Below are positions 7,115-15,580 of a stretch of 52,140 nucleotides of DNA, one piece after another. Where the stretch lies: contig NZ_JAAEAH010000070.1 of NCBI RefSeq assembly GCF_010998615.1, forward strand, positions 1 to 52,140. The letters run 5' to 3'. Under the pieces are notes generated by a model. The model searched no databases. It was not told the origin of the DNA and worked only from the letters and a program-made list of their open reading frames with translations. The stretch is from Myxococcus sp. CA023. GTDB taxonomy: Bacteria > Myxococcota > Myxococcia > Myxococcales > Myxococcaceae. Within the stretch, counting starts at the first letter, position 1. Every line of letters starts with the position of its first letter. Made by a program: the position numbers and the translations under genes.

Positions 7115-7936
7115 TCAGGGCGACACGGGGCCAGCCACCTCGGTCCCCCGGGCGGCGTCCCGGCGGCGCGTCTCCTTGAGGAAGGCCAGCACGCCCTCGG
7201 TAATCGCCTCGGCCAGCTTCTCCTGGTACTCCGGCCGGGCCAGCCGAGGGCCCTCCACGGGATGGGAGATGTAGCCCACCTCCACGAGGACCGCCGGACA
7301 CTCCACGCCGGAGAGGACGAAGAAGGGCGCCTGCTGCACGCCCCGGTTCACCGCGCGGGTGCCGCGCACGAGGCGCGGGTGGATGGCGTAGGCCAGGCGC
7401 GAGGAATCCGCGTGCGCCTCCGTGCGCGCCAGGTCCTGGAGAATGAAGGCCAGCGTGGAGTCCGTCCGCGTGGCGCGCGACATGGGCGCCTCCGCGTTCT
7501 CCCGGTCCGCCACGGCGAGCGCGGCGTCACCGGAGGCGCTGGCGGACAGAAAGTACGTCTCCACGCCCTCGGTGCGCGCGCGCATCCGCTTCGTGGGCAT
7601 GGAGTTGGCGTGGATGGAGATGAAGAGGTCGGGCGCGTGGTCATTGGTCCACGCCACGCGCTCCGTCAGCGACACCAGCGTGTCGTGCTCGCGCGTCAGG
7701 AACACGTCGCCCCCCGCGGCCTCGAGCTTGTCCCGGAGGCGGAGCGAAATCTGGAGCGCGACGTCCTTCTCCCGCAGCTTGCCGGGACCCTTGGCGCCTT
7801 CCTTCGCGCCACCGTGTCCCGGGTCGATGATGATGCGCGCGGGACGCTCCGCCGCCCCGGCGATGATGGGGACCAGCCAGAGCAACGACAGGAGGCCGAG
7901 GAGGGGGCGGCGCGGCGACGGCATGCTGGGCCCCAT
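7115..7936 (-). CDS. N-acetylmuramoyl-L-alanine amidase (Amidase_3)
   Basis: This exported zinc amidase cleaves the peptide stem from peptidoglycan. A signal segment (PLLGLLSLLWLVPIIAGAA, about 11-29) precedes the catalytic domain. Zinc-site residues are visible: IIIDPGHGG with His41, Glu56 in LREKDV, His109 in ISIHANS and the catalytic Glu219 in VLVEVGYISHP. At 273 residues it is a bare amidase with no AMIN domain or peptidoglycan-binding repeats, unlike AmiC types. ATG at 7936 or 7924 can start it. It precedes rph by 87 nt on the same strand. Confidence 0.93.
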   Translation of the reverse strand: MGPSMPSPRRPLLGLLSLLWLVPIIAGAAERPARIIIDPGHGGAKEGAKGPGKLREKDVALQISLRLRDKLEAAGGDVFLTREHDTLVSLTERVAWTNDHAPDLFISIHANSMPTKRMRARTEGVETYFLSASASGDAALAVADRENAEAPMSRATRTDSTLAFILQDLARTEAHADSSRLAYAIHPRLVRGTRAVNRGVQQAPFFVLSGVECPAVLVEVGYISHPVEGPRLARPEYQEKLAEAITEGVLAFLKETRRRDAARGTEVAGPVSP

Positions 7937-7973
7937 GCTAGCGGAGCCCGGCCGCCAGAGCGAAATCCGGGCC

Positions 7974-9032
7974 TCAGCCCACCACGTCGATGCCCGGCTT
8001 CCCCGCCTGGACTTCACCAATCAGCGCCGCGTCCACGCCGGCCGCCTCCAGCGCCTTGAGCGCCTTGAGCGCCTGACGTGCGGGGACGCTGGCCAGGAGG
8101 CCGCCGTTGGTCTGCGCGTCCGCGAGTACCCACTGGATGCACTCGGGCAGTCCTTCGGGGAAGCGGACCTTCTTGTGGACGTGGGCGAGGTTCGACTTCG
8201 TGCCGCCGGGCACCACGCCGTCCTCCGCCAGCGCGGGGACCTCGGCGATGAGCGGGATGCGCTCCAGGTCCAGCGTTGCGCGCACCTTCGCCGCGGTCAT
8301 CATCTCCAGCAGGTGCCCCAACAGGCCGTAGCCCGTCACGTCCGTGAGGGCGTTCACCTTGAACTTCCCGGAGGCGAACACCTCGCCGGCGGCCCGGTTG
8401 AGCGTCGTCATCACCCCCAGGGCCCGCTTCGTGAGCTGCTTGGACGCCACGCCCCGCTTGATGGCGGTGGTCGCGATGCCCGAGCCCAGGGGCTTGGTGA
8501 GAAAGAGCACGTCCCCCGGCTTCGCGCCCGCGTTGGTGAGCACCTTCTTCGGGTGCACCACGCCGGTGACGGCCATGCCGAACTTCGGCTCGGGGTCACG
8601 GATGCTGTGGCCGCCCAGGATGGGGATGCCGGCCTCGTCCGCCTTGGACTGGCCGCCCGCCAGGATTTTCGACAGCACCTTCAGCGGCAGCTCGTCCGGG
8701 AAGCACACCAGGTTGAGCGCGAAGAGGGGCCGCGCGCCCATGGCGTAGATGTCCGACAGCGCGTTCGCCGCGGCAATGGCCCCGAACTGGAACGGGTCGT
8801 CCACCACCGGTGGAAAGAAGTCCACCGTCTCCACCACCGCCATGCCGGGCGCCAGCCGGTACACGGCCGCGTCGTCATGGGTGGAGAACCCCACCAGCGC
8901 CTGGGGGCCCTTCGTGGACCTCAGCCCCCCCAGCACCTGCGCCAGGTCCGAGGCCCGCAGCTTCGCCGCGCAGCCCGCGCAGTGGCTCAGCTCGGTGAGG
9001 CGCTTCACCTTGTCCGTCTTCTTTTCCGCCAT
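7974..9032 (-). CDS. selD: selenide, water dikinase
   Basis: SelD makes selenophosphate from selenide and ATP for selenocysteine or selenouridine synthesis. The 352-residue protein shows the N-terminal active loop LSHCAGCAAKL with Cys21 and Lys24 in the positions of E. coli Cys17 and Lys20, the ATP-site aspartates (STHDDAAVY, ALSDIYAMGARP), GGHSIRDPEPKFGMAVTG and the C-terminal ADAQTNGGLL. The catalytic residue is cysteine, not an in-frame UGA. Start at 9032 has GGGAG upstream. No selA, selB or selU lies in the window, so which branch it serves cannot be said. Confidence 0.96.
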   Translation of the reverse strand: MAEKKTDKVKRLTELSHCAGCAAKLRASDLAQVLGGLRSTKGPQALVGFSTHDDAAVYRLAPGMAVVETVDFFPPVVDDPFQFGAIAAANALSDIYAMGARPLFALNLVCFPDELPLKVLSKILAGGQSKADEAGIPILGGHSIRDPEPKFGMAVTGVVHPKKVLTNAGAKPGDVLFLTKPLGSGIATTAIKRGVASKQLTKRALGVMTTLNRAAGEVFASGKFKVNALTDVTGYGLLGHLLEMMTAAKVRATLDLERIPLIAEVPALAEDGVVPGGTKSNLAHVHKKVRFPEGLPECIQWVLADAQTNGGLLASVPARQALKALKALEAAGVDAALIGEVQAGKPGIDVVG

Positions 9033-9095
9033 GCCCGCTCCCCACGCCTCGCCGTCCCGGCACGGGCCCCGGAAAGGGCCCGGCCCGTTCACCGC

Positions 9096-10034
9096 TCAGG
9101 CCGCTCGGATGTAGTCCCGCTTGAGCAGTTGCACCACGGCCTCGGCGGTGACGACGTCATCCGCATCCGCGTGGTCCATCACCGCGTTCAGGGTGCCGTA
9201 GTTGTGCACCAGCTGCAGCACGTCCAGCAGCTCCGGCGCCAGCTCCTTGAGCGGCGGCGTCAGCGGCGAGGCCAGCGCCAGCGAGGCATCCGCCGTCGGG
9301 AGGCTCGGCTGCAGGCGCTTGATTTCGTCCAACTGGCGGAGCGCGTCCATGAGGAGCGCCTCGGTGGACGAGTCCAGCTCCACCATGAACTCCTGGTTCT
9401 CCGCCGGGCGCAGCTCGAAGTCGCCCTCTTCCCAGGTGATGATGCGGTTGAAGCTCTTCTGCGGCCCCAGGTTGTGGTTCTCGCCGATGACGGCGTAGTA
9501 CACGCGGCCCTGGCGCAGGTAGATGCGCCCTTCCTGGTCGCTGCGCTGCACCACCAGCACGCCGTTCTTCTTGGACGTGTGGAACAGCTGGAGCAGGTCC
9601 GGGAGGGGAATCTCCTCAATCTTCCCCGTCATGGAGCTGGCCTTGTTGGTGGTCCGCGCGGCCTGGGCCGCGGCGGCCTCCTCCAGCTTCAGCCGGGCGG
9701 TGCCCTCGTCCACGCTGGCGCCTTCGGCGCCCTGGTGCACGAGCTTGAGGATGGAGGTCCCGATGAGGATGCGGTCCCCTTCCTTCAGGCGGGACTGCTT
9801 CACCTTCTCACCGTTGACGAAGGTGCCGTTGGTGGAGCCCAGGTCCTCGATGGTGATGCTCCCATCGGAGAAGCTGATGCGCGCGTGCTTGCGGGAGACC
9901 ATGTCCTCCACGAGCACCATGTCCAGCTCACTGGAGCGGCCGATGACGATCTGCTTGTCCGCCTTCAGCGGGAATTCGCCGCCCTGGTACTTCCCTGAGA
10001 TGAACTTGAGGGCGTAGGTCTTTTGGGTGTCCAT
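9096..10034 (-). CDS. FHA domain protein with PATAN/DUF4388 domain
   Basis: The 312-residue cytoplasmic protein has an N-terminal FHA phosphopeptide-binding domain (about 28-98; IGRSSELDMVL, SRKHARI, LGSTNGTFVNG) and a PATAN/DUF4388-like domain (about 135-235; PLPDLLQLFHTSKKNGVLVV, GRIYLRQGRVYYAVIG). The C-terminal 70 residues form a helical winged-like segment ending AVVQLLKRDYIRAA. FHA plus PATAN is a signalling arrangement typical of myxobacteria, with their many Ser/Thr kinases. It lies 5 nt after a TPR gene and 63 nt before selD. Ligand and partner kinase are unknown. Confidence 0.9.
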   Translation of the reverse strand: MDTQKTYALKFISGKYQGGEFPLKADKQIVIGRSSELDMVLVEDMVSRKHARISFSDGSITIEDLGSTNGTFVNGEKVKQSRLKEGDRILIGTSILKLVHQGAEGASVDEGTARLKLEEAAAAQAARTTNKASSMTGKIEEIPLPDLLQLFHTSKKNGVLVVQRSDQEGRIYLRQGRVYYAVIGENHNLGPQKSFNRIITWEEGDFELRPAENQEFMVELDSSTEALLMDALRQLDEIKRLQPSLPTADASLALASPLTPPLKELAPELLDVLQLVHNYGTLNAVMDHADADDVVTAEAVVQLLKRDYIRAA

Positions 10035-10039
10035 GGTCG

Positions 10040-10762
10040 TCAGCCAGCCTGCTCCGCCTTGCCGGGGTCCTTCACCAGATTGAGGTACATCTGCGCGCTC
10101 TTGTTACCGGGGCTGCGCACCAGCACGTCCTCCCAGACCTGCACCGCCTCCGCCCGCCGCCCGGCCGAGTACAGCGCGACTCCATACTGGATGTGTCCCG
10201 GAATGAAAGCCGGGTTCTGGGCGATGACCTGCTCGTATTCGATGAGGGCCGCCGCGTTGTCCCCCGCGTCGCGCAGGGCGTTGCCCAGCTTGAGGCGGAT
10301 GTCCACGAACTGAGGACACAGCGCGAGCGCGCGCCGGTACTCCTCAATGGCCTTGGCCCACACGCCGCTGGAGGCGAAGACGTCGCCAATCTCGCCGTAC
10401 ATGTTGGCGATCTTCTTCTCCACGTAGGGGTCCAGCTCATCCGGGCCGGATTTCTGCTGAGAGAGGGCGGCCTGGTAGACCTCCTTCGCCTCGGCGTACT
10501 TCCCCATGTCGTTGTAGATGACGGCCAGGTTGAGCGCCGCCTCGGTATAGGCGGGGTTGAGCTTCAGCGCGGATTCGAACGCGCGCTGCGCCCGGGCGAA
10601 CTGCCCCTGGTCGTGGTAGATGATGCCGAGCATGTTGAATACGTCCGCGAACGTCGGATTCTGCTCGACGATCTTCGCGAGGTATTGCTCGGCCTGCGCG
10701 TACTGCTTCTTCTCGAAGTAGCCGCGCCCGAGGGTCAGTAGCTGCTTGAGGGGCTCGTCCAT
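10040..10762 (-). CDS. tetratricopeptide-repeat protein
   Basis: The 240-residue protein is almost entirely TPR: about six 34-residue units, clearest at YAQAEQYLAKIVEQNPTFAD, FARAQRAFESALKLNPAYTE, YAEAKEVYQAALSQ and AKAIEEYRRALALCPQFVD. There is no signal peptide or catalytic domain, so it is a cytoplasmic scaffold. The FHA/PATAN gene follows after 5 nt, so the two are surely co-transcribed and may form one signalling complex; that partnership is inference from position. Confidence 0.9.
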   Translation of the reverse strand: MDEPLKQLLTLGRGYFEKKQYAQAEQYLAKIVEQNPTFADVFNMLGIIYHDQGQFARAQRAFESALKLNPAYTEAALNLAVIYNDMGKYAEAKEVYQAALSQQKSGPDELDPYVEKKIANMYGEIGDVFASSGVWAKAIEEYRRALALCPQFVDIRLKLGNALRDAGDNAAALIEYEQVIAQNPAFIPGHIQYGVALYSAGRRAEAVQVWEDVLVRSPGNKSAQMYLNLVKDPGKAEQAG

Positions 10763-10801
10763 GAATCGGCCCGCCAGGGCCCTGCCTCCGAGACGACCAG
10801 C

Positions 10802-11506
10802 CTACATGAGGCTGGGAGAAAACAAGAATTCATCACCACTGAGCGACAACGAGAGTTGCCGCTGGCCCCGGGTGTCCACCGGCCGCGCCGGCAGCGCCCC
10901 CTGCAGGCGCCAATGCTCCGTCACCACCGCATCGTCCCGCTCCAGCCGGACGTACCACGCTTCCACCTGGTAACCCCGCGCCCGAACCTGGCGCAATTGC
11001 TCCCACTCCGGCCCGCCCACTCCGGGCGTGCCCGGTCCCGCCAGCCGCCCCAGGGACTCCGCGTCCGCCGCCTGGAGCGCCCTGCGGCGGGACTCCAGGG
11101 CCGTCACCACCGCCTGGAGCCGGGGCGCCGCCGTCGTCTCCGGCACCCAGGATCCGTTTCGCACCACGAAAGGTACCCGCTCCACGCCCGCCGTGCCCAC
11201 CCGGGTGTCGCCCACGGCGCCCTCGAAGTCGAGCGTGGCCTGCGCCTCCGCCCGCTGACCTCCGGGTGCCACGTTGACGGTGATGCGGGCGAAGCGGTGC
11301 TGCCGGGACGTCAGGGGCCCCGGCGCGCCGGGGACGGGCAGCGACAGGCCACTGGACTCCGTCGCCTTGAGCGCGGTGATGATTTCCAGCTCGGGGCCGG
11401 CCGCGGCGCCCAGGAAGCGTGGAACGAACAAGGCCAGGGTGGCGCCCAGCGCCAGGATGACGATGATGCCGCCACCGAAGCGGCTCCAGTCCTGGGTCGT
11501 TCTCAC
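10802..11506 (-). CDS. membrane-anchored hypothetical protein
   Basis: The 234-residue product has one N-terminal membrane helix (about 11-31, GGGIIVILALGATLALFVPRF), then a periplasmic part rich in beta strands with a helical hairpin rich in alanine (ALESRRRALQAADAESLG). The second half, YQVEAWYVRLERDDAVVTEHW, resembles a lipocalin-like or START-like strand pattern, but no family is recognised. GTG at 11506 overlaps the TGA of the BamD-like gene (GTGA), showing coupling; its role may be in the envelope. Confidence 0.8.
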   Translation of the reverse strand: MRTTQDWSRFGGGIIVILALGATLALFVPRFLGAAAGPELEIITALKATESSGLSLPVPGAPGPLTSRQHRFARITVNVAPGGQRAEAQATLDFEGAVGDTRVGTAGVERVPFVVRNGSWVPETTAAPRLQAVVTALESRRRALQAADAESLGRLAGPGTPGVGGPEWEQLRQVRARGYQVEAWYVRLERDDAVVTEHWRLQGALPARPVDTRGQRQLSLSLSGDEFLFSPSLM

Positions 11507-12279
11507 GAGCCCAGCATACGCTGGGCGCGCTCCGCGGCGGGCGTGCCTGGCAGCCGACGCAGCACCTGGCGCAGCGTGTCCTGCGCCTTCTGCGTGTCAT
11601 TCAGTTTCACGTACGCGTCGTGCAGGTCGAAGAGGGCCTCCTCCTCGTACTCCGTGCCCGGGTAGCGGCGCAGCAGCCCTTCCAGGCGCTGGGCCACGGC
11701 CTTCCAGCGCTCACGCTTCTGGTAGAACTGGGCCGCGTACAGCTCGTGCGAGGCGAGCCGGCGCCGAGCGTCCTCCCGGTGCGTCTTCGCCTCCGCCACG
11801 TACTGAGACTGGGGGTACTGGCGCAGGAACTCCTCCATGGCCACCAGCGCGGAGCGGATTTCGCCCTGGTCCTTCTCGCGGGATGGAGGCAGGGCGAAGA
11901 ACTCGGAGGGGTAGGCCCGCACGTGGGTCATCGCGGAGCGGAAGGCGGCGTAGTCCACCTTGGCGTGCGTGGGGTGGAGCTTGATGAAGGACTGGTACTG
12001 CTCCTTGGCCTCGGGGAAGGCGTCGCGCTCGAAGTCCACGTCGGCCAGCTTCAGCTCGGCCTCGCGGGCGGCCTCCTGGTACGGGAACTTCGTCCGGACG
12101 TACTCGAAGTACTTCTGGGCGCGGAAGAAATCCTTGTTCTCCAGGGCCTCGGAGCCGAGCCGCAGGTTTTCATCGGCGACGGCAGCATAGTCAGGCTCAC
12201 CGGCCTGGCCCTGCGTGAGGGACGCACACCCGGTACCGAACAGCAGGAAGGCGGACAGAAAGGCGACGGCGGAACGCAT
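11503..12279 (-). CDS. bamD: BamD-like outer-membrane assembly lipoprotein
   Basis: The 258-residue lipoprotein belongs to the BamD/ComL family, the TPR component of the outer-membrane beta-barrel assembly machine. After a signal peptide ending FLLFGTGCASL (a lipobox without the usual leucine at -3) come about five TPR-like units: FFRAQKYFEYVRTKFPYQEA, FPEAKEQYQSFIKLHPTHAK, ALVAMEEFLRQYPQSQYVAE, and HELYAAQFYQKRERWKAV followed by EGLLRRYPGTEYEEEALF. Length is typical of the family (about 245-280). Myxobacteria have several such paralogues, so bamD itself is probable, not certain. Confidence 0.85.
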   Translation of the reverse strand: MRSAVAFLSAFLLFGTGCASLTQGQAGEPDYAAVADENLRLGSEALENKDFFRAQKYFEYVRTKFPYQEAAREAELKLADVDFERDAFPEAKEQYQSFIKLHPTHAKVDYAAFRSAMTHVRAYPSEFFALPPSREKDQGEIRSALVAMEEFLRQYPQSQYVAEAKTHREDARRRLASHELYAAQFYQKRERWKAVAQRLEGLLRRYPGTEYEEEALFDLHDAYVKLNDTQKAQDTLRQVLRRLPGTPAAERAQRMLGS

Positions 12280-12289
12280 CCCCACCACG

Positions 12290-12796
12290 CTATTCCTCCG
12301 GCCCCGAGGGGTCCAGCGAAGCTTCTCCGAGCAACTGGTAGATGACGTCCTCCGAGAAGCCCCGGCTGTCCAGGAGCCGTCCTGCGCGGGCCCGCTCCTT
12401 GGCCCCCAGCGGGCGGCCGAGCAGTCCCCGCTTCTCCAGCACTGCCCGCGCCGTGGCCAGCGCGTCAAAGGACACCGCGTCGCTCGCCTCGGAGATGGCC
12501 TGCTGGGCCGCCCCATTCTCCAGCCCGTGCGCCCGCAGCCGGTGGGCCACCGCCTCCGGCCCCAGCCGGCCTCGGCCCAGGAGCAGGGTGGCCCGCTCGC
12601 GCGCGAAGCGTTCGTCGTCCAGGTAGCCCCAAGCCTTCACGCGGGCGAGCGCGGCCTCGCACACCGCTTCGGTGAAGCCCTTCCGGGCCAGGGCCTGCTC
12701 CAGCTCGCGGCGACTGCGCCCGCGCATGGACAGGAGCTTCAGGCACGCGTCCGTGGCACGGCGAACAGCGTCGAGCCCTTCGTCCTCCGGATGCAT
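12290..12796 (-). CDS. recX: regulatory protein RecX
   Basis: The 168-residue protein has the three-helix repeats of RecX, which caps RecA filaments and limits recombination. Diagnostic blocks are LLSMRGRSRRELEQALARKG, VKAWGYLDDERFARERA and RLRAHGLENGAAQQAI, then a third repeat LLDSRGFSEDVIYQLL. recA itself is not adjacent. It ends 10 nt before the bamD-like gene, probably one transcript. The N-terminal MHPEDEG start matches family length. Confidence 0.93.
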   Translation of the reverse strand: MHPEDEGLDAVRRATDACLKLLSMRGRSRRELEQALARKGFTEAVCEAALARVKAWGYLDDERFARERATLLLGRGRLGPEAVAHRLRAHGLENGAAQQAISEASDAVSFDALATARAVLEKRGLLGRPLGAKERARAGRLLDSRGFSEDVIYQLLGEASLDPSGPEE

Positions 12797-12831
12797 GGCG
12801 GGATACCTAGCATGTGGTAACAGGCCCGGCC

Positions 12832-13569
12832 ATGCACCCCGTACTCGCCCGCTTCCTCGCCGCCGATGCCGCTCGGGAGACGCTCCTCAAGCAGCAGTCG
12901 GGCGGAGACCTCTCTGTGGAAGAGCAGGCCTTCACCGACGCCGCCTCCGCGAACCCGAAGCACAAGTCCGTGCTGATGGGCGTGGGCGGCCGCACCCTGT
13001 CCACCGATGCCCAGGCTTCGCTGGTGCTGCTGGCGGCCCACGCCGCGGTCCGCGCGCTGGACCAGGACGCCACCCTGGCGGAGCCCACGAAGAAGGCCCG
13101 CGAGGCCCTGGCCGAGGAAGGCGCCAGTCCGGAGGAGACGGACGCGTTCCTGGCCTCCATCCTCCTGGAGGAGGCCTTCGGCTACGAGCAGGACGTGGAC
13201 GCGTTCGACAGCGAATACGTGAAGGAGGCGCTGGGCGAAGTGCCCGCGCTGGCCGCGCTCACCAAGGAGGCGGTGGACGCGCTCTTCCTCACGTTCGTGA
13301 AGGCCGCCGCCAACGACGCGGAGCGGAAGGTGCGCGAGGGCATGGCCCGCGCCCTCTTCGACATCGCGTGGTCGGAAGGGCCCGCGCCCATCAACCCCGA
13401 GCACATGGAGGCCGTGCTCGACGCGGAGGTGGTGGACCGGCCCGAGGAGGAGCAGGAAGCCAAGGTGCAGGCGACCGCGCAGTTGCTCCAGGCGCTGTCC
13501 AAGGAGGGCCTCGTCGGCCCCATCCGCTTGTCCCGCCTGCGCGCCCTGCTGGGTGAGGACGACGCGTAG
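12832..13569 (+). CDS. all-helical hypothetical protein
   Basis: The 245-residue protein is alanine- and glutamate-rich and predicted almost entirely helical, with no signal peptide, membrane segment or known catalytic motif. Its blocks (SVEEQAFTDAASANPKHKSV, EETDAFLASILLEEAFGYEQ, FVKAAANDAERKVREGMARA) suggest an armadillo- or TerB-like bundle, but the family is not recognised. The ATG at 12832 was chosen over the frame start at 12814. It is transcribed away from recX across a 35-nt gap and converges with the PilT gene. Confidence 0.75.
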   Translation: MHPVLARFLAADAARETLLKQQSGGDLSVEEQAFTDAASANPKHKSVLMGVGGRTLSTDAQASLVLLAAHAAVRALDQDATLAEPTKKAREALAEEGASPEETDAFLASILLEEAFGYEQDVDAFDSEYVKEALGEVPALAALTKEAVDALFLTFVKAAANDAERKVREGMARALFDIAWSEGPAPINPEHMEAVLDAEVVDRPEEEQEAKVQATAQLLQALSKEGLVGPIRLSRLRALLGEDDA

Positions 13570-13618
13570 CAGCCGTGCCACGGACGCCCTGCCCTTTCCG
13601 GGCGGGCGCCGCGAACCG

Positions 13619-15031
13619 CTAGAAGCGCTCGATCTGGAAGTCGTCGTCCCCACCTGCCGCGGCGGGTGCCGCCGGGGCGGGCGCTGGCGGGCGCGCGGCG
13701 GGAGACGCCATGGGACGCCCCACCGGCGCGCCGGCCGGAGCCCCTGGACGCATGGCCTGCGGCGGCGGCACCCCCGGGCGCATCTGCTGGGCCGCCGGAG
13801 CCGCCGGACGCATGGGCTGCGCCATGGGCGCCGGAGCAGGCGCGGCCTGCGGCGCCGCGACAGCCGTGGGCGCCCCCTTCTGAGCGAAGGCGGACGAGCC
13901 AGGAATGGGCCGCGACTCCCCGGGCTTCGAATCGAAGTTGTCCCACTTGGAGTCGGACGTGCCGCTGATGCCGGAGAAGCGCAGCGCGAAGTCGTCCGGG
14001 TTGGTGGCCTGCCGATGGGCCTCCTCGTAGGTGACGAGCCCCTGCCGCACCAGGCTCATCAGCGACTGGTCGAAGGTCTGCATCCCGTACGTGTCCGTGC
14101 CCTGGGCAATGGCGTCGTGGATCTCCTTCGTGCGGTCCTTGTCTTCGATCATCTCGCGGACACGCGCCGTGACGCGCAGCACTTCCACGGCGGCCACGCG
14201 GCCCTTGCCGTCCGCGCGCGGCACCAGACGCTGGGACACCACGGCCTTGAGCACACTGGCCAACTGGAGGCGCACCTGCTTCTGCTGATGCGGCGGGAAG
14301 GCGGAGACGATGCGGTTGATGGTCTCCGTCGCGTCCAGCGTGTGCAGCGTGGACATCACCAGGTGGCCCGTCTCCGCGGCGTGGAGCGCCGTTTCGATGG
14401 TTTCGTGGTCACGCATTTCGCCCACGAGGATGACGTCCGGGTCCTGGCGCAGCGCGCTCTTGAGCGCCTGCGCGAAGGTCATCGTGTCCACGCCCACCTC
14501 GCGCTGGTTCACGATGGAGCGCTTGTCGCGAATGAGGAACTCGATGGGGTCCTCAATCGTCATGATGTGGCTGGTCTCGTTGGCGTTGATGTGGTCGATC
14601 ATCGCCGCCAGCGTGGTGGACTTGCCGGAGCCCGTGGTGCCCGTCACCAGCACCAGGCCGCGCTCCTCACCGCAAATCTTGGCGAGAATCTGGGGCAGCA
14701 ACAGGTCCTGGATGGTCATCACCTTGAAGGGGATGACACGCAGCACGGCGCCCACGGTGCCACGCTGCTGGAAGACGTTCACGCGGAAGCGCCCGAGCCC
14801 CGGCACGCCGTAGGCCAGGTCCACCTCGTTGCTCCCCTTGAACTTCTCCTTCTGGAACTCGTTCATGATGCCGAAGGCCATGCGCGCCACCTCCTCGGGA
14901 GGGAGGCGGCGGCCGTCCTTCAGCGGAACCAGCGAACCGTCCACGCGGAACATGGGCGGCAGGCCTGCCTTGAGATGAATGTCGGAGGCACCGCCGCGCA
15001 GGGCGATCTGGAGGATCTCGTTGAGTTCCAT
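13619..15031 (-). CDS. PilT-like type IV pilus retraction ATPase with long Pro/Ala tail
   Basis: The 470-residue hexameric AAA-type ATPase should power pilus disassembly, and so twitching (S-motility), at the cytoplasmic face. The core is complete: GASDIHLK at 14-21, Walker A GTTGSGKS at 131-138, Asp box TIEDPIEF, Walker B with LVGEMRD at 202-208 and the His box STLHT at 227-231. PilT cores are about 345-375 residues; here about 115 extra residues (355-470) form a low-complexity tail with repeated MRPx units and the acidic/aromatic end DDDFQIERF. Myxobacteria carry several PilT paralogues; this one sits beside rpsI, not in the pil cluster, so I give no symbol. Confidence 0.93.
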   Translation of the reverse strand: MELNEILQIALRGGASDIHLKAGLPPMFRVDGSLVPLKDGRRLPPEEVARMAFGIMNEFQKEKFKGSNEVDLAYGVPGLGRFRVNVFQQRGTVGAVLRVIPFKVMTIQDLLLPQILAKICGEERGLVLVTGTTGSGKSTTLAAMIDHINANETSHIMTIEDPIEFLIRDKRSIVNQREVGVDTMTFAQALKSALRQDPDVILVGEMRDHETIETALHAAETGHLVMSTLHTLDATETINRIVSAFPPHQQKQVRLQLASVLKAVVSQRLVPRADGKGRVAAVEVLRVTARVREMIEDKDRTKEIHDAIAQGTDTYGMQTFDQSLMSLVRQGLVTYEEAHRQATNPDDFALRFSGISGTSDSKWDNFDSKPGESRPIPGSSAFAQKGAPTAVAAPQAAPAPAPMAQPMRPAAPAAQQMRPGVPPPQAMRPGAPAGAPVGRPMASPAARPPAPAPAAPAAAGGDDDFQIERF

Positions 15032-15090
15032 GAGCGGCGCAAATCCTACCAGACGCTCGCGCACGCATGCGATGGGGCGTGATGGACCCC

Positions 15091-15132
15091 GAAAACACAT
15101 CGGCGGAGGCCCTCGGATGAGGACCCCCGCCG
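15091..15132 (-). terminator. terminator after rpsI
   Basis: Downstream of rpsI the minus strand forms a 14-pair hairpin with two mismatches (15119-15132 with 15101-15114, tetraloop) followed by GTGTTTTC (15091-15098). It separates the ribosomal operon from the PilT-like gene. Confidence 0.6.
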
Positions 15133-15164
15133 TGTGAGGACAACCCAGCTGCTGAGCGAGTGGC

Positions 15165-15566
15165 TTAGCGCTTGGAGAACTGGAACCGGCGACGCGCGCC
15201 CGGCTGGCCGTACTTCTTGCGCTCGACCGCGCGAGCATCGCGGGTGAGGAAGCCGGCCTTCTTCAGCGCCGGACGGAACTCCGGGTTGAAGGAGCACAGC
15301 GCACGGGCGATGCCGTGACGGATGGCGCCGGCCTGGCCGGAGAGACCGCCACCCTTGACGTTGACCGTCACGTCAACCTTGCCCTTCTGCTCGAGGATCT
15401 CGAGGGGCTGGTTGAGGACCATCTTGGACGTCTCACGGCCGAAGTACTCGTTCAGCTCGCGGCCGTTGATGGTGACGAGGCCAGTGCCAGGACGAATCCA
15501 GACGCGGGCGGTGGCCTCCTTGCGGCGGCCGGTGGCGTAGAAACCGAGCTCATGGTTGATGGGCAT
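15165..15566 (-). CDS. rpsI: 30S ribosomal protein S9
   Basis: The 133-residue protein is ribosomal protein uS9. It has YATGRRKEATARVWIRPGTG at the start, the middle block VNVKGGGLSGQAGAIRHGIA and the RALCSFNPEFRPALKKAGFL region, and the invariant C-terminal basic tail ending RRRFQFSKR, which reaches the P-site tRNA. It follows rplM by 14 nt, the standard L13-S9 operon. A good hairpin terminator lies after the stop. Confidence 0.98.
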   Translation of the reverse strand: MPINHELGFYATGRRKEATARVWIRPGTGLVTINGRELNEYFGRETSKMVLNQPLEILEQKGKVDVTVNVKGGGLSGQAGAIRHGIARALCSFNPEFRPALKKAGFLTRDARAVERKKYGQPGARRRFQFSKR

Positions 15567-15580
15567 GGACGTTATCTCCC

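Noticed and set aside
9063..9082. GGGCCC hairpin between the FHA/PATAN gene and selD
   Set aside because: The stem is 7 pairs with a 6-nt loop and no T-run on either strand, and both genes can share a transcript. It was not called a terminator.
12814..12831. Longer start for the helical protein at 12832
   Set aside because: The extra six codons overlap the short intergenic region before recX's divergent start and have no ribosome site; the ATG at 12832 suffices.
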